The position numbers and the translations under genes are program-made. DNA of 64,000 nt from Tritrichomonas musculus (Eukaryota; Parabasalia; Tritrichomonadida; Tritrichomonadidae): contig JAPFFF010000014.1 of NCBI GenBank assembly GCA_039105265.1, forward strand, positions 2,232,001-2,296,000, given 5' to 3'. The first letter of the stretch is position 1. Each line of letters begins with the position of its first letter. Under the pieces are notes generated by a model. It did no database searches and had not been told where the DNA came from. It saw only the letters and a program-made list of their open reading frames with translations. Below, one piece after another: positions 50,363 to 61,064 of this stretch.

Positions 50363-52255
50363 TTAATAAGACTTTATTAAAAAAAGATAAAAAGTTAAAG
50401 CTTTGATCTTGTCATGAAGATCAAGATAATAAAGTGCATCTTCTTCTTTACCAAGAACTTGTGCAGCATCACTAACCATTTTAGCACTCATTGCATAGTA
50501 ACAAGAAGTAATGAAGTTTTCATCCGTGCCACCTTTGAAACTTTGTGAAGTTCTTCCATCAAGTGCAACCCAGTCACTAAATTGATTTGTATAATCATAT
50601 AAATGACGTTCTTCTCCTCGTTCTTGATCTCCTCTTCTGATCTTGTCAACCCAGTCCTTCATCATTGGATAGTACGATTTGAGTGATCATTTGTCTCCAA
50701 AACGCTAATATACAACTGTTGGTAAAATTGTTGCACAATCTCCCCAAACAGCAGAAGGTGCTGCCATACCTGGATTAAAGACTGGAATTTCACATGGAAT
50801 AGAGCCATCATATTTGTTCTGTTCTACACGAAGATCATGAATGAATTTGTTGTAAAATGCAGGCGTGTACATATTGAAGCTTACTGTGCCACAGAAAACT
50901 TGGCAATCAGCTGTTCATCCTAATTTTTCATCACGCTGTGGACAATCTGTTGGGAAATCAACAAAGTTTGATCTTTGGCCCCAAAAAACATTTGAGAAAA
51001 GTTGATTTAGTTTCTGATAGCCAGTTTCAATATGTCCTGTAAATGCCATTGTTGAATAAAGAGCTTTTCCAACAAAGTCATCTTTGTTAATGTCTCCTTC
51101 CCATCCGGTTACACGAACATAACGAAATCCATAATAAGTAAATTGTGGTTTAACAATTTCATCTTTTCCATTAGAAACATAGATAAAGTGAGCTTTGGCT
51201 GTTTTATAATTAGCATTGTAAAAGTTGCCATGTTGAAGGATTTCACCATAATCTAACACAATTTTGGTTCCTTTCTTCAAATTGCAATGGAATTGAACAT
51301 AGCCTGCAAAGTTTTGACCAAAATCTAAAACAGTTTCTCCTGCTGGTGTATGAATGACTTTTTTAACTTTCATTTCTTCGTGTTCTTTAAGTGGAAGACT
51401 GTATCTTTCTCTTAATGTTCCTTTAATTGATCCTTCAACCGGCTTCTTCTTTGGATTTTCTTTTCCTTCCCAAAGAAGGTGATTAATAATTTCACCATGA
51501 TATATATCACTACCTTCAGTATCTGAGCCATAGTAAAGCCAGCTTTCATCTGTTGATACAACTTCTTCAGTTTTATCAGAATAACGGATTCTTATTTCAG
51601 CAATTGTTTGGAATTCACTGCCCCAATTCTTGTCTCTGCCTTCAAGTCCGAAAAATCCTTTGTACCAGCCATTTCCTAGTTCAATAACGATTTTGTTGGA
51701 TTTTGAAAGGTATTCTTTGATATCAAAAGTTTGATATTGAACATCGGTATTATAATCACTGTAATATGGTGTAAGGATTTCATCACCAACTCTCTTGCCG
51801 TTGATTTTACAAGCATAAAGACCAAGCCCTGATATGTAAAGCCTAGCTGATGCGATGTTTTCTTTGACTTGGAATTCTTTTTCAAATGTTGGATGATATG
51901 TATCTTCTGGTTGAGGCTTGATCCATTTAGCTTCCCATTTTTGGTTCATCTTGGCTGTTTCGAAAAAGCCAACACCTGAAGCTTGTTCCTTTTCACTCGT
52001 TGTAACATGAACGCGAACATAATATCTTGTGTAAGGTTCTGGTTTCATTTGTAATTCTTCACAAACTGAATTAAGGTTGCCTCCTTCTTTGTGATATATA
52101 ATGTTTTCAAACTTTTCATCTTTTGATACTTCAATTTTTACAAATTCTGTCTTTTTTGCTTTAGTGTTAGATACAATCCATGAGCATCGAATTGTATCGA
52201 ATGAAAATCCAATTGGATTGTCATATCCGTTGATCCTGATTCTGCTTACTTGCAT
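50363..52255 (-). pseudogene. Alpha-L-rhamnosidase (GH78) relic of bacterial type
   Basis: A single frame of 631 codons from ATG MQVSRIRING matches bacterial GH78 rhamnosidases: N-terminal beta domain, WEAKWIKPQ, GDEILTPYYSDYNTDVQYQT, FYGFRY-type segment YYGFRYVRVTGWEGD, then FVDFPTDCPQRDEKLG. Three in-frame stops follow (TGA at 50915-50917, TAG at 50705-50707, TGA at 50687-50689). The first two fall where Trp is conserved (KLG-W-TAD and VVY-W-RFGD). No frameshift is seen. The 3' part of the catalytic barrel is missing. TCATT lies about 5 nt above the ATG. Acquisition from bacteria is inferred; the gene no longer seems able to make a full enzyme. Confidence 0.88.
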
Positions 52256-52790
52256 AAAAAATGAAATGAAAAAGAAAGAAAATTTTATTAAAAAAAATTG
52301 ATTGCTTAATTTTGAATGGAAAATAAAATATGAAACTTTTTATATGAAATTACAAAAAAAAAAAAATCTCAATTATTTTTATTGTTTTCTTTAGTTTGAA
52401 GCTATATATAATATATAAAATATAATATATAAATATAATACAGTCTTTTCGGGATTATTACGGAAAAATTCATTATGATAACGGAAATGTTCATTATGAT
52501 AACGGAAAAGTTCATTATGATTACGGAAAAATTCGATTTCATAACGGAAAGTATAACCATTTTTTTATGAAATTTTTTTTAATAAAGCGCTCACTTAAAA
52601 AATCATGATTTATATATATTACCATATTTATGATGATTAATATATGCATATAGATATACTATATTGTTAAATAAAATAAAAATGGTTAATATATTTTATT
52701 TTTACAAAAAAATCAATATTTGATTTTGTTTTTGAATCACTGGTAATTGAATAAATTTCAATTCCTTTTCTCTGTTAAAGATATGGAATT
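52256..52790. other. Spacer upstream of the rhamnosidase relic
   Basis: Initiator-like TCATT (minus, 52264-52260) directly before the relic start, then AT-rich sequence, a minisatellite (listed separately) and no gene. Confidence 0.5.
52452..52555. repeat. Minisatellite of 21-22 bp units (ACGGAAAAATTCATTATGAT)
   Basis: About five consecutive units share TAACGGAAA(A)nTTCATTATGA with a few substitutions; the last two are more divergent. They stand out as G-containing islands in AT-rich DNA. Confidence 0.8.
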
Positions 52791-53075
52791 TTGAAAAGAG
52801 CATTCCCCTAATGAATTCAATGAATCAGGAAATGTAGTTCTTTCTAATGATAAGCATTCCCAAAATTTTTTCTTTGATCACAACTACAGAAGAATCGATT
52901 TCAATACTTTCCAACAATGAGAATTCTTGAAAAAGATCATATTCAATCATTGTGATAGGAGAATGAATTGATATTCGCTCCAATGATGAACAAATATAAC
53001 AAAGAAGATGGAAATGATTCTTAAAAATTTCATTACAAAAAGAATAAGTTTTCTGAACTAATGATACATGTTCCT
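52790..53075 (-). pseudogene. LRR_5 gene fragment, decayed
   Basis: A minus-strand translation reads LERISIHSPITMIEYDLFQE, then LLESIEIDSSVVVIKE, an LRR_5 pattern, followed by an in-frame stop after NYIS. No start and only two or three repeats are left. Confidence 0.55.
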
Positions 53076-53134
53076 AATTCAAATTAATATAAATACATAA
53101 ATAGATTAAAACATTTTTTTATTATTATTTATCA

Positions 53135-54331
53135 TTATTGTTTAGCCTTAATCAATTGACCATATATTTCAAATGAAGAAAATGAAAAATAATTTGAATT
53201 CCACCAATCTTTTCCTGTGGCATACAGCCGAATATAACGGAATTCTTTTGATGTTTGATTTTTAATTTTGAATGTGTGAGCCAGATTATTTCCATTCAAA
53301 TAAGGGCAATATTTCTCTTCATCAAGAATTTCAAACGAAATGTTGTCATTCGATCCTTCTAAAACCCAACTTTTTGGATGACACCAACCTTTGCCTTGGT
53401 CCCTTGATTTCATTGTGTAATCTGTCGGAATCACTCGATAATCTTTAAAATCAAAGCATATCCAATTGTTCTCTTGATTTATCAGATTAAAATATTTTCT
53501 TTGATCTTCATGTATTGTAACATTTAATGGACCAGAATTGCCTTGATATGAAGTTGATGTTATTGAAATTTCGTTTTCAATTTTCTTTGATGATTTCTCT
53601 CTCAAAAAGTTTATGATTCCTGAAAACTCTTTGTTGGTGTATTTAAAAGATGCTAAAACTTTACTTGCCTTCTTGTATTGGCCTTCACTTGATTTCAACT
53701 CATCAGTTACATTTTTGATTTCTTGTTGCAGCCTGTTTGTGAGTCTTTGCCACGTAGTGGATGTCATGTCATTGAAATCAAATTTTTCAATGAATTCTTT
53801 CATTTTTTCTGATGAAACATTTTCAAAAATAACGGTTTCATACAAAATTGAAAAAGTTGATTCTTTTGAATATATTTCATTTATGAATGCCAAGAGTTGA
53901 TCTTCTGTCTCTAGCTGAAGTTTTGGATTCGCAAAAATTTTGTAAATTATATCCGATTTAAGTTTGAAAATTTCTTTTTCCATTCTTTCTTTGATTTCAT
54001 AAAAATGTGAAGAAATAAAGTCGATTTCATCTTTCAATCTCTTTGAGTAAAACTGTTGACATATTTGATGATGTTGAATTAATTCAAAAACATTGTCTAT
54101 TGTGAGTTTTGAATTAATATCATTTGCTTTGACTTCAATAGAATTATTATTGAGTTTTTCAATGATTTCTGATATGAATTCAATTTCATCATCTGTAAAA
54201 TTATTATATTTGAAATTGACTAAGTTAAGAATGATAGGAAAATTGCCTTTTTTAACTGTATTAATCGTAAACGAGCTGACAGTTGGATCAATCAAATGAA
54301 TCTTGCATATTTTGTAGATAAAGTTCAGCAA
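53135..54331 (-). CDS. BTB/BACK-F5/8C protein without clear start, up to 398 aa
   Basis: The open frame begins at a TTG (54331) and the first in-frame ATG is only about 115 codons in, after a segment that clearly belongs to the family (FTINTVKKGNFPIILNLVNF, a BTB remnant, then BACK-like helices). The C-terminal discoidin domain (about 240-395) is well formed: NWICFDFKDYRVIPTDYTMK, WCHPKSWVLEGSNDN, FRYIRLYATGKDWW and SFEIYGQLI. The natural 5' end was therefore probably lost, and the gene is either a recent pseudogene or translated from an internal ATG. It is the closest intact guide to the relic in the 4.46-kb units. Confidence 0.7.
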   Translation of the reverse strand: MLNFIYKICKIHLIDPTVSSFTINTVKKGNFPIILNLVNFKYNNFTDDEIEFISEIIEKLNNNSIEVKANDINSKLTIDNVFELIQHHQICQQFYSKRLKDEIDFISSHFYEIKERMEKEIFKLKSDIIYKIFANPKLQLETEDQLLAFINEIYSKESTFSILYETVIFENVSSEKMKEFIEKFDFNDMTSTTWQRLTNRLQQEIKNVTDELKSSEGQYKKASKVLASFKYTNKEFSGIINFLREKSSKKIENEISITSTSYQGNSGPLNVTIHEDQRKYFNLINQENNWICFDFKDYRVIPTDYTMKSRDQGKGWCHPKSWVLEGSNDNISFEILDEEKYCPYLNGNNLAHTFKIKNQTSKEFRYIRLYATGKDWWNSNYFSFSSFEIYGQLIKAKQ

Positions 54332-54611
54332 TAAAGTAACTTGTTTTGAAAATTATGCATATTTTATCCGCTTATTTAGAATATGCACGCACTACCGTTG
54401 ATGAGGATTATTGAAAATGATTTATTAAATTATTATATGAGATGCATATGACGATACTCTGAAAGCCAGGGGAAAATTATTGGGAAACGGTTTTCTAGCT
54501 GCAAAAAAATTATATAGTATAAAAAAAAAAGGATTATTCTTTTACAAATTTTGAGATAAATGATAAAGTTTTTATTTATTCAAATGTACTAGTTTTAAAT
54601 ATAATTATTTT

Positions 54612-56290
54612 TTACACTTTTTTTACTTTAACCTTTAATCCAACCTTAATTTTTTTTGTCAAATGTGAAGGTATTGTTATTTGCATTAATGATGGGCAAT
54701 TATAAAAAATATTATCATCAATTTTAGATATAGAAGATGGTACCTCAAATGTAACTTGCCTCAATGATTTGCAACAATTAAAAGCCATTTCAATACTTTC
54801 AATTGAAGAAGGAATTGTTATTTGTTTTAAAGATTCACAAAAAGCAAAAGCTCTAAATTTTATTGATTTTAGAGATGAAGGAGATTCAAATGTAACTTGT
54901 GAAAGTGACTTACATTCATCGAATGAAGCATATTCAATGGTTGTTACAGATGAAGGAATTGAGATTTGCTTTAATGAAGTGCATTTAAAGAAAGAAAATT
55001 CTCCAATTAAAGTTACAGAAGAAGGAATCAGAACTTCAGTTAGAGATGAACATTCATTGAAGGCATTTGATTCAATTGATGTTACTGAGGATGGAATTGA
55101 TATTTTTTGCAGTAATTTAAATCGGAGAAAAGCATAGCTTCCAATTGAAGATAAAGACAATGGTATTGATATCTCTGTCATATTTGACGCTCGTTTTAAA
55201 TCGAAATCTTTCATCTTAATAATGGAGGAAGGTATTAAAATTTGTGTTTTTTCGGCTATCTCATTAAAAGCAAAATTTCCCAATGATATAACAGAAGGAG
55301 GTATTATTATTTGCTTCAGTGATAGACATTTCGTGAATGCTCCATCTCCAATTGAAGTAACTGAAAGTGGGATATTTATTTGTGTCAATGATGTACACTT
55401 ATTAAAGGCGAACTCTTCAATTAAAGTAACTGAAGATGGGATATTAATTTGTGTCAATGATGAACACATACTGAAAGCATTTTTTGGTATTTTGAAAATG
55501 TTAGGAGCAATATCATGAAAAGAAATATCTTTTGAAAAGCATTTTTTAGATATTGCTGATCCATATACCCCTTCTTTAGGTAATAGGATACATTCATCAA
55601 ATGATGAGAAAAAAATGCTTTTTTTTTTTGCTTTTTGAAACGAGATCAATTACTGGTTTGAATGATGACGATGGATACTCAATCATTATATATATATCTT
55701 TATATTTACTCAAACATTTATGAAAAGTTTGCATCTTCAATGAATGATTGCAAAATAGCTTATCAGTTTTTTGTGATCGAATTACAATTTGGTCGAATAT
55801 TGAATTAACATCACCGTTGTGATTAACCAGATTTTTTATGCAACTTGATATTAGAACCAATTGGGTTTCAGCTGGCAATTCAAAGAATTCTTTTAAAGTG
55901 CTTAAAGAGTTATATGATGTAAGGAAATATTCACCTTTCAAAAAACCGCTTTTCTTAGAATTTTTGAACCATTGAAAAGCTTCATTGTAATCTTTTTTAA
56001 TTCCTTCGCCTAAAAAAAGCATTTCGCCATATTTATACATGCATTCGTTGTCACCATCATTTATACATTTTTTGAAAAAGAAAACTGCGTTATTTATCTT
56101 TTTTTTTTTTTTCGAGGTTCAACAAACCTTTCAATAAATACTTTTGTTTGTCTCGAGCATAATCGAGCCTCGCAATGCAATCTTTAGCCATATCAAAATT
56201 TTTCAAAACGATCTTTCCTTTAATGAGATATTGGTAAGCTGCTTTTGGGTATTCAATACCATCTGACAGCTTTATATATTTGAGCCTTCA
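54612..56290 (-). pseudogene. Sel1-repeat/LRR_5 gene broken at two homopolymer runs
   Basis: Three frames continue one another on the minus strand. First, from about 56290, Sel1-like YPKAAYQYLIKGKIVLKNFD and LDYARDKQKYLLKGLLN end in an A13-14 run near 56100. Second, 55597-56040 continues with KKCINDGDNECMYKYGEMLF and YNEAFQWFKNS, then a helical part. Third, after an A-run near 55617-55629, 54612-55649 encodes LRR_5 repeats (SLTQINIPSSVTLIEEFAFN). Both shifts sit in long A-runs, so assembly or sequencing slips are as likely as true decay. Any N-terminal kinase domain is missing, as stops lie upstream. Confidence 0.7.
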
Positions 56291-56633
56291 CTTATTAATA
56301 AAAGAATAAATTATCAATTAAATAAGATATATAAGATACATAAAATTTTATATACTACACAAGTAATATGATAAAAACACATAAATATGTTAAATATACC
56401 AATTTTGATGTGGGTTCTTTTATTCTTCTTAAACTGTTCGAGTTTTAAAATGTAAAAAATCAGATAAAATTTAACAAAAAATTAGTAAAATGCTCATTGA
56501 TATTAAAGAGTAGCATATTGAGCAGTATCTAATAATTGAGCAGATTTCATGTAAAAAAAATAAAATATAATCAAGCATTTTTAAAATATTTGATGGCTTT
56601 AACGTGATGTAAAATCTTTAAAATGAAGTGAAT
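56291..56633. other. Gene-free spacer
   Basis: About 340 bp, AT-rich, nothing recognised. Confidence 0.6.
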
Positions 56634-59600
56634 TCATGCGGGATCCTCTTCCATAGTATTATATTCATCATTATATGGAAAATCCCAATTGTTTTTATGA
56701 AATTTCAAAAGAACATCTTCATTTATATTGAATTTTTTTTGGTTGCCATTTGCATTATAATACTTCTTAAGTTTCCGCGAAAAATTGATAATTTTCTTTT
56801 TCATTAATTTGATTTTTACGAACTTCTTAAAATATACTTCATTGTCTGTGAAAAGAACATTTTCCATTGATTCTGCCAAATTCAACAATTTTAAATTATT
56901 TGAAAAAATAAGACAAACGAAATTATTCTGATAACATTCTCTAATTTTATCAATAACCTCTTTACAAAGATCTACATTATCAACAGACACGATTAATTTC
57001 AATATATTTCTTTTTTTCCTTTCAACAAATTGTATTGCTTCATTCAAATCATTTTTACAATAAATGTTGAATTCACAATTACGCTTTAATTGATTCAAAT
57101 AAACGTCAAACACATCAATGTTTTTAAACCAAAGAACATAAAATCTTGGTCGCATAACGCTGACTGAAAAAACTGGAACCATTTGCTCTCTACGAGGAAA
57201 AACGTATTCGAAAGCAGTCACATAACTATTTCTGGAAGCTTTTGTTTGACTATTCTTGCCATAATTAGGATTTATATCACTTGGATGGAAACTAGATGAA
57301 CTTTCGACGTAAATTAAATGAGCGCCGTAATTTTCAATAATACTAATATTCATTTCTTGGCCAGTAAAAATATGTTTTTTTTCATAAAACTCGCTCTTTT
57401 TGCGAGCATGATCATTTAAATTAACGCAAAATTCTCTGTTATAAATAGTTTTACAACAAATGACAGATCCTGTATCATTGAAATTTAGGTATTGTTTATG
57501 ATTTGGCTTCGAATACATCGATGCATAAAAAATGTTATCGGTTGCATAAAAACCTATGCCAAAATAGCCCGGATCAGTATTTATCTCGCCAAATTCCTTT
57601 ATGTATGCCATTCTTTCTTCATCACTGTCGAAAATCTCATCTGGAAGACAAAATCCTTTTTTAATTATTGATGAATGATTTTGAAGCTCTGATCCATGGT
57701 AAAGAAAAAGTTCAACCCTATTAGATATCTGTAATTCAGCCCAAGCATTGTATTTTGCGCTTGCAATTATTGTTATGCCTGTAATGATTAATTCAACCTC
57801 GTTATTTTCAACACTATTTCGAATTGATTCTTCTGCTTCATCGTACAATTTTTGATTGTTGAAAATGAATTCCCAATTGGTTTCCTTAATTTTTTTCCTT
57901 AAATTGGCTTTGACTTCACTTTTAATTTTACTAAAATCAAGTTTATCCAAAATGTCGTTCAATTGAAGAAGATTGATTGATTCACGCTTGAAAAAGCTTA
58001 TTAATCTCTTTCTGGTTGGAAAAATGAATACCGGATCATCCCCAATGTTGCCTGCGACTGAATTGCCAGTTGCACTATGGAAATACTTTACCAAAGGCTC
58101 AAATATCTCCTTATTTTTTTCGACTGTTTCTTGGGCTTTCCCTGATGAAATGAATGCGATTGTGAGGAATGAACTTCCTCTTTCGATGTTGATGATAATC
58201 ATGTCCTTATGAATGATTTCGTTGATTATTTCTTTGTAATTGATGTCACTCAGTGGTTTGGTGAAATGAAACCTGACCGATGGAATAAATAATTCAATGT
58301 CTTTACTGATCGATAAGAAATTGAAATCTTTGTTAGATCCTTTAGTTAGATCGGCCAGCAAAGGATCGTCATAATTTATGTTCGATGAGAGTAATCTGTC
58401 GATTCCTTTGCGCTCAATTTTTTTCAAATACTCGAACTTGATTTCTTCTGGTAATTCTGATGGTTTGTTTCGATATTTGACAAAGTCTGATCTGCAAAAA
58501 AATAGGCCAGGAGCTACACAGACAATACTGTCTTCGTTTTGAGTTGTATTTGGTTCGGCTGTGACTTCTTTTAGGTCGGAGATGCTCTTATTACAGATTC
58601 TGCATTTGATGCATTTGATGTGATATGGATAGCCGCAACAATAGAAAATGTCGGCTTTATTTTCAATCTCTTTTTGACAGACGCAACAAATTGAAGTGTT
58701 TTTATCAAAATTGTCTTCTTCTTTTTCACCAGCAATGCTTTTGTTATCTGTTTGATATAAAACATCATCGCCACTTTCATTGCTTTTGCTTTCATGTCGA
58801 TTATCATTATCATTATCGTTATCATTGACATTTCCCACACTTTTTCTTTCAGATAGATAATCATTATCGTTATCATTTTCATAGCTTATATTTCCAGATA
58901 GATAACCATTAAAACTATCGTTTTCATAGCTTATATTTTCAGATAGATAACCATTAAAACTATCGTTTTCATAGCTTATATTTTCAGATAGATAATCTTC
59001 ATCATAATTTTCATTTTGATTTTCATCATAATCAAATACTTTTTTGGTGTTCTCTTGCGTTTGATCTTCAATTGATTCAATATATTTGAAATAAACTTCT
59101 GAATCAACTTTTTCAGTGATAAATTCAGCGTCATTTTTGAGAAGGTTAACAATATAATTGAATGATGGGACTTCTCCACAAATATCTGAATTACACTTTT
59201 CAAAAAGCTTTTGATAAACATATGGTACATTTTTGTTAAATTGATAAGGTTTGTTTTGCCTTTTGGTAATTTTTCGACCGTTTAAAATTTGATAGAGTAT
59301 TAAAGAAAATGATTGAACGTCTTCTTCTTTAGAATTTAGCCCGTCAACGACTGTTTCTGGTAAAAAACAAAGAGACATATCATCGTATTCATCTGAATGT
59401 TTACTTGATTCACCAACAATTTGTAATATTTTGGAATATATAATTTTTGGATGGAAAAAATCATCAATTAAAATCGTTTTTGAATTTAGATTTCCATGTG
59501 TAATACCCTTCTTGTGTAAAAATGCCATTCCAGATGCGATTCCGTAAATAATTATTAGTTTTTGAGTATCTTCTAATTTGGTTTGTAATTGTCCTGAATT

Positions 59601-59927
59601 GGAATTTTGAATTAATTTTTCTAGAGTTTGTGATGCAAAATATTCGCTAATAATTGTTGGATTGTCCAATGATTTGAAATTTTTTGTATTAAAGCCAATA
59701 AATTTAAGAAAAGATGGATGATTTAAACTAGACATAATTGATACTTCTTTTGTGAAAAAATCATTGACTCCTCCGAGTTTTTTAGAAATATTGAACCTTG
59801 AAATATCAGCTATATATAATTTCTTGCTTTTGTTTTCTATAATCTTGTATAAATTACCATAAGTACCGCACTCAATAAATTCTACAATGGAATATTGGTC
59901 TAAATTTAAATATTTGCTCAATGTCAT
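56634..59927 (-). CDS. Pseudokinase-LIM-ADP-ribosyltransferase (PARP-like) fusion, 1097 aa
   Basis: Residues 1-270 form a protein-kinase fold with the catalytic HRD replaced by HGN (144-146), no DFG and no beta-3 lysine, hence a pseudokinase. Residues about 310-385 are acidic with repeats of YLSENISYENDSFNG. Residues 414-485 form a LIM domain: C414-x2-C417, H436-x2-C439-x2-C442-x2-C445, and a final C-x2-D in FFCRSDF. Residues about 735-920 are PARP-like: YHGS (H744), GIGFYATDNIFYASMYS (Y794), and FEYVFPRREQMVPVFSV (E907), giving an H-Y-E triad. Residues about 930-1045 (VLWFKNIDVF onward) look like a degenerate receiver-like Rossmann domain. Probable role: ADP-ribosylation signalling; substrate unknown. 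Confidence 0.82.
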   Translation of the reverse strand: MTLSKYLNLDQYSIVEFIECGTYGNLYKIIENKSKKLYIADISRFNISKKLGGVNDFFTKEVSIMSSLNHPSFLKFIGFNTKNFKSLDNPTIISEYFASQTLEKLIQNSNSGQLQTKLEDTQKLIIIYGIASGMAFLHKKGITHGNLNSKTILIDDFFHPKIIYSKILQIVGESSKHSDEYDDMSLCFLPETVVDGLNSKEEDVQSFSLILYQILNGRKITKRQNKPYQFNKNVPYVYQKLFEKCNSDICGEVPSFNYIVNLLKNDAEFITEKVDSEVYFKYIESIEDQTQENTKKVFDYDENQNENYDEDYLSENISYENDSFNGYLSENISYENDSFNGYLSGNISYENDNDNDYLSERKSVGNVNDNDNDNDNRHESKSNESGDDVLYQTDNKSIAGEKEEDNFDKNTSICCVCQKEIENKADIFYCCGYPYHIKCIKCRICNKSISDLKEVTAEPNTTQNEDSIVCVAPGLFFCRSDFVKYRNKPSELPEEIKFEYLKKIERKGIDRLLSSNINYDDPLLADLTKGSNKDFNFLSISKDIELFIPSVRFHFTKPLSDINYKEIINEIIHKDMIIINIERGSSFLTIAFISSGKAQETVEKNKEIFEPLVKYFHSATGNSVAGNIGDDPVFIFPTRKRLISFFKRESINLLQLNDILDKLDFSKIKSEVKANLRKKIKETNWEFIFNNQKLYDEAEESIRNSVENNEVELIITGITIIASAKYNAWAELQISNRVELFLYHGSELQNHSSIIKKGFCLPDEIFDSDEERMAYIKEFGEINTDPGYFGIGFYATDNIFYASMYSKPNHKQYLNFNDTGSVICCKTIYNREFCVNLNDHARKKSEFYEKKHIFTGQEMNISIIENYGAHLIYVESSSSFHPSDINPNYGKNSQTKASRNSYVTAFEYVFPRREQMVPVFSVSVMRPRFYVLWFKNIDVFDVYLNQLKRNCEFNIYCKNDLNEAIQFVERKKRNILKLIVSVDNVDLCKEVIDKIRECYQNNFVCLIFSNNLKLLNLAESMENVLFTDNEVYFKKFVKIKLMKKKIINFSRKLKKYYNANGNQKKFNINEDVLLKFHKNNWDFPYNDEYNTMEEDPA

Positions 59928-60415
59928 TAATTTTTTTTATTATTTTTGAATTAATTTCTAAACCCAAAAGCCAGTTCGATAATTTTTCTCACAATTTTTA
60001 AATACATTTTTATTTACTCACAATTTATTTTGTTAGTCATTTTCCTTTTCAATTTTGTATGAATAACTTTTTTAAGAATTTTAATTTGTGAGAATGCTCT
60101 GCTTTTAAAAAAGGACTTGATCCATGCAGTTGTCCTCCAAGTTGGCAAGATACAATTATATTCAATCATGAGTGATAGTTAAAAGAAAAAATTGCATTTT
60201 TAATTTTAAATTTTAGCATATATTTGAGACGAATCAAAGCTCAGTTCGTTTTTGTATGGTTTACAGTATAATAATTGTATAGTTTACAAAAGATACAATT
60301 TTTATATGGGTAAATTTAGGTCAAAAGCGAACTGACTTATGACACATAGTTTATAAAACAGAATGATTTGAAAGAACACATATAATCAAATATTGAAATC
60401 ATAAAATTAAATGAA
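59928..60415. other. Spacer with short imperfect inverted repeat
   Basis: No gene. AAGCTCAGTTCGTTTTTG near 60237 and CAAAAGCGAACTGACTT near 60322 are imperfect complements about 105 bp apart, possibly a tiny transposon relic. No clear target duplication. Confidence 0.4.
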
Positions 60416-60950
60416 TCAATCTTCATTTATTAGATTATGTTTTTTATCGAAAACATTATTTCCAATATAAGTTTCAGATGAAAGAATTGTGATTTGTGTT
60501 AATGATGAACATCCACAGAATGAATAATATCCAATTGAAGTTACAGAAGAAGGAATTGTGATTTGTGTTAATGATGAACATTGTTCAAACATTCTCTCAA
60601 ATAATATTTGAATCTCTCCAGTAATTGTTAAAGATTTTACTCCAGAAAAATCATGGCTTTTAATTGAAGTTACAGATGATGGAATTGTGGTTTGTGATAA
60701 TGATGAAAATCTAGATAAAGCATAAGATCCAATTGAAGTTACAGACGATGGGATTACAATTTGTGTTAGTGATGAACATTCCCAGAAAACACAAAATCCT
60801 ATTTCAGTTAGAGAGGATGGAATTGTAAATGTGATTTGTGTTAGCGAAGAACAATTTTCAAAAGTATTGGATCCAATTGAAGTTACCGAAGAAGGAATTG
60901 TAATTTGTGTTAATGATGAGCATCCATAGAAAGAAGAATGTTTAATATGG
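60416..60950 (-). pseudogene. LRR_5 gene fragment, open but without start
   Basis: The minus strand reads through about 175 codons of LRR_5 repeats (CSSLTQITIPSSVTSIGSNT, FENCSSLTQITF, and so on) to a TGA at 60416 with no internal stop. The 5' side turns into unrelated AT-rich sequence near 60950 (TTTAATATGGTAAA repeats), with no suitable ATG. It is most likely the 3' end of a BspA-like gene cut by rearrangement. Confidence 0.7.
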
Positions 60951-61064
60951 TAAAGGTATTTTTTATGGTAACACTTTTTTTTGGTAAAATTTTTTTAAAA
61001 ACTATAAATTTTTGATCGTATTTTTTATGGTAAAGCAATCTACAGTAGTGAATTTAATATGGTA
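60941..61064. repeat. TTTAATATGGTAAA direct repeats flanking an AT-rich insert
   Basis: TTTAATATGGTAAA occurs near 60941 and 61050, with related TTTTATGGTAA copies between. They sit exactly where the LRR fragment loses its 5' part. A related GGTAACACTTTTT occurs near 32850. This may be a short mobile-element relic. Confidence 0.35.

Noticed and set aside
50915-50917. In-frame TGA at a Trp site as a sign of an alternative genetic code
   Set aside because: Intact genes in the window encode Trp by TGG and end at TGA, and a TAG also sits at a Trp site in the same relic. Pseudogene decay explains it better.
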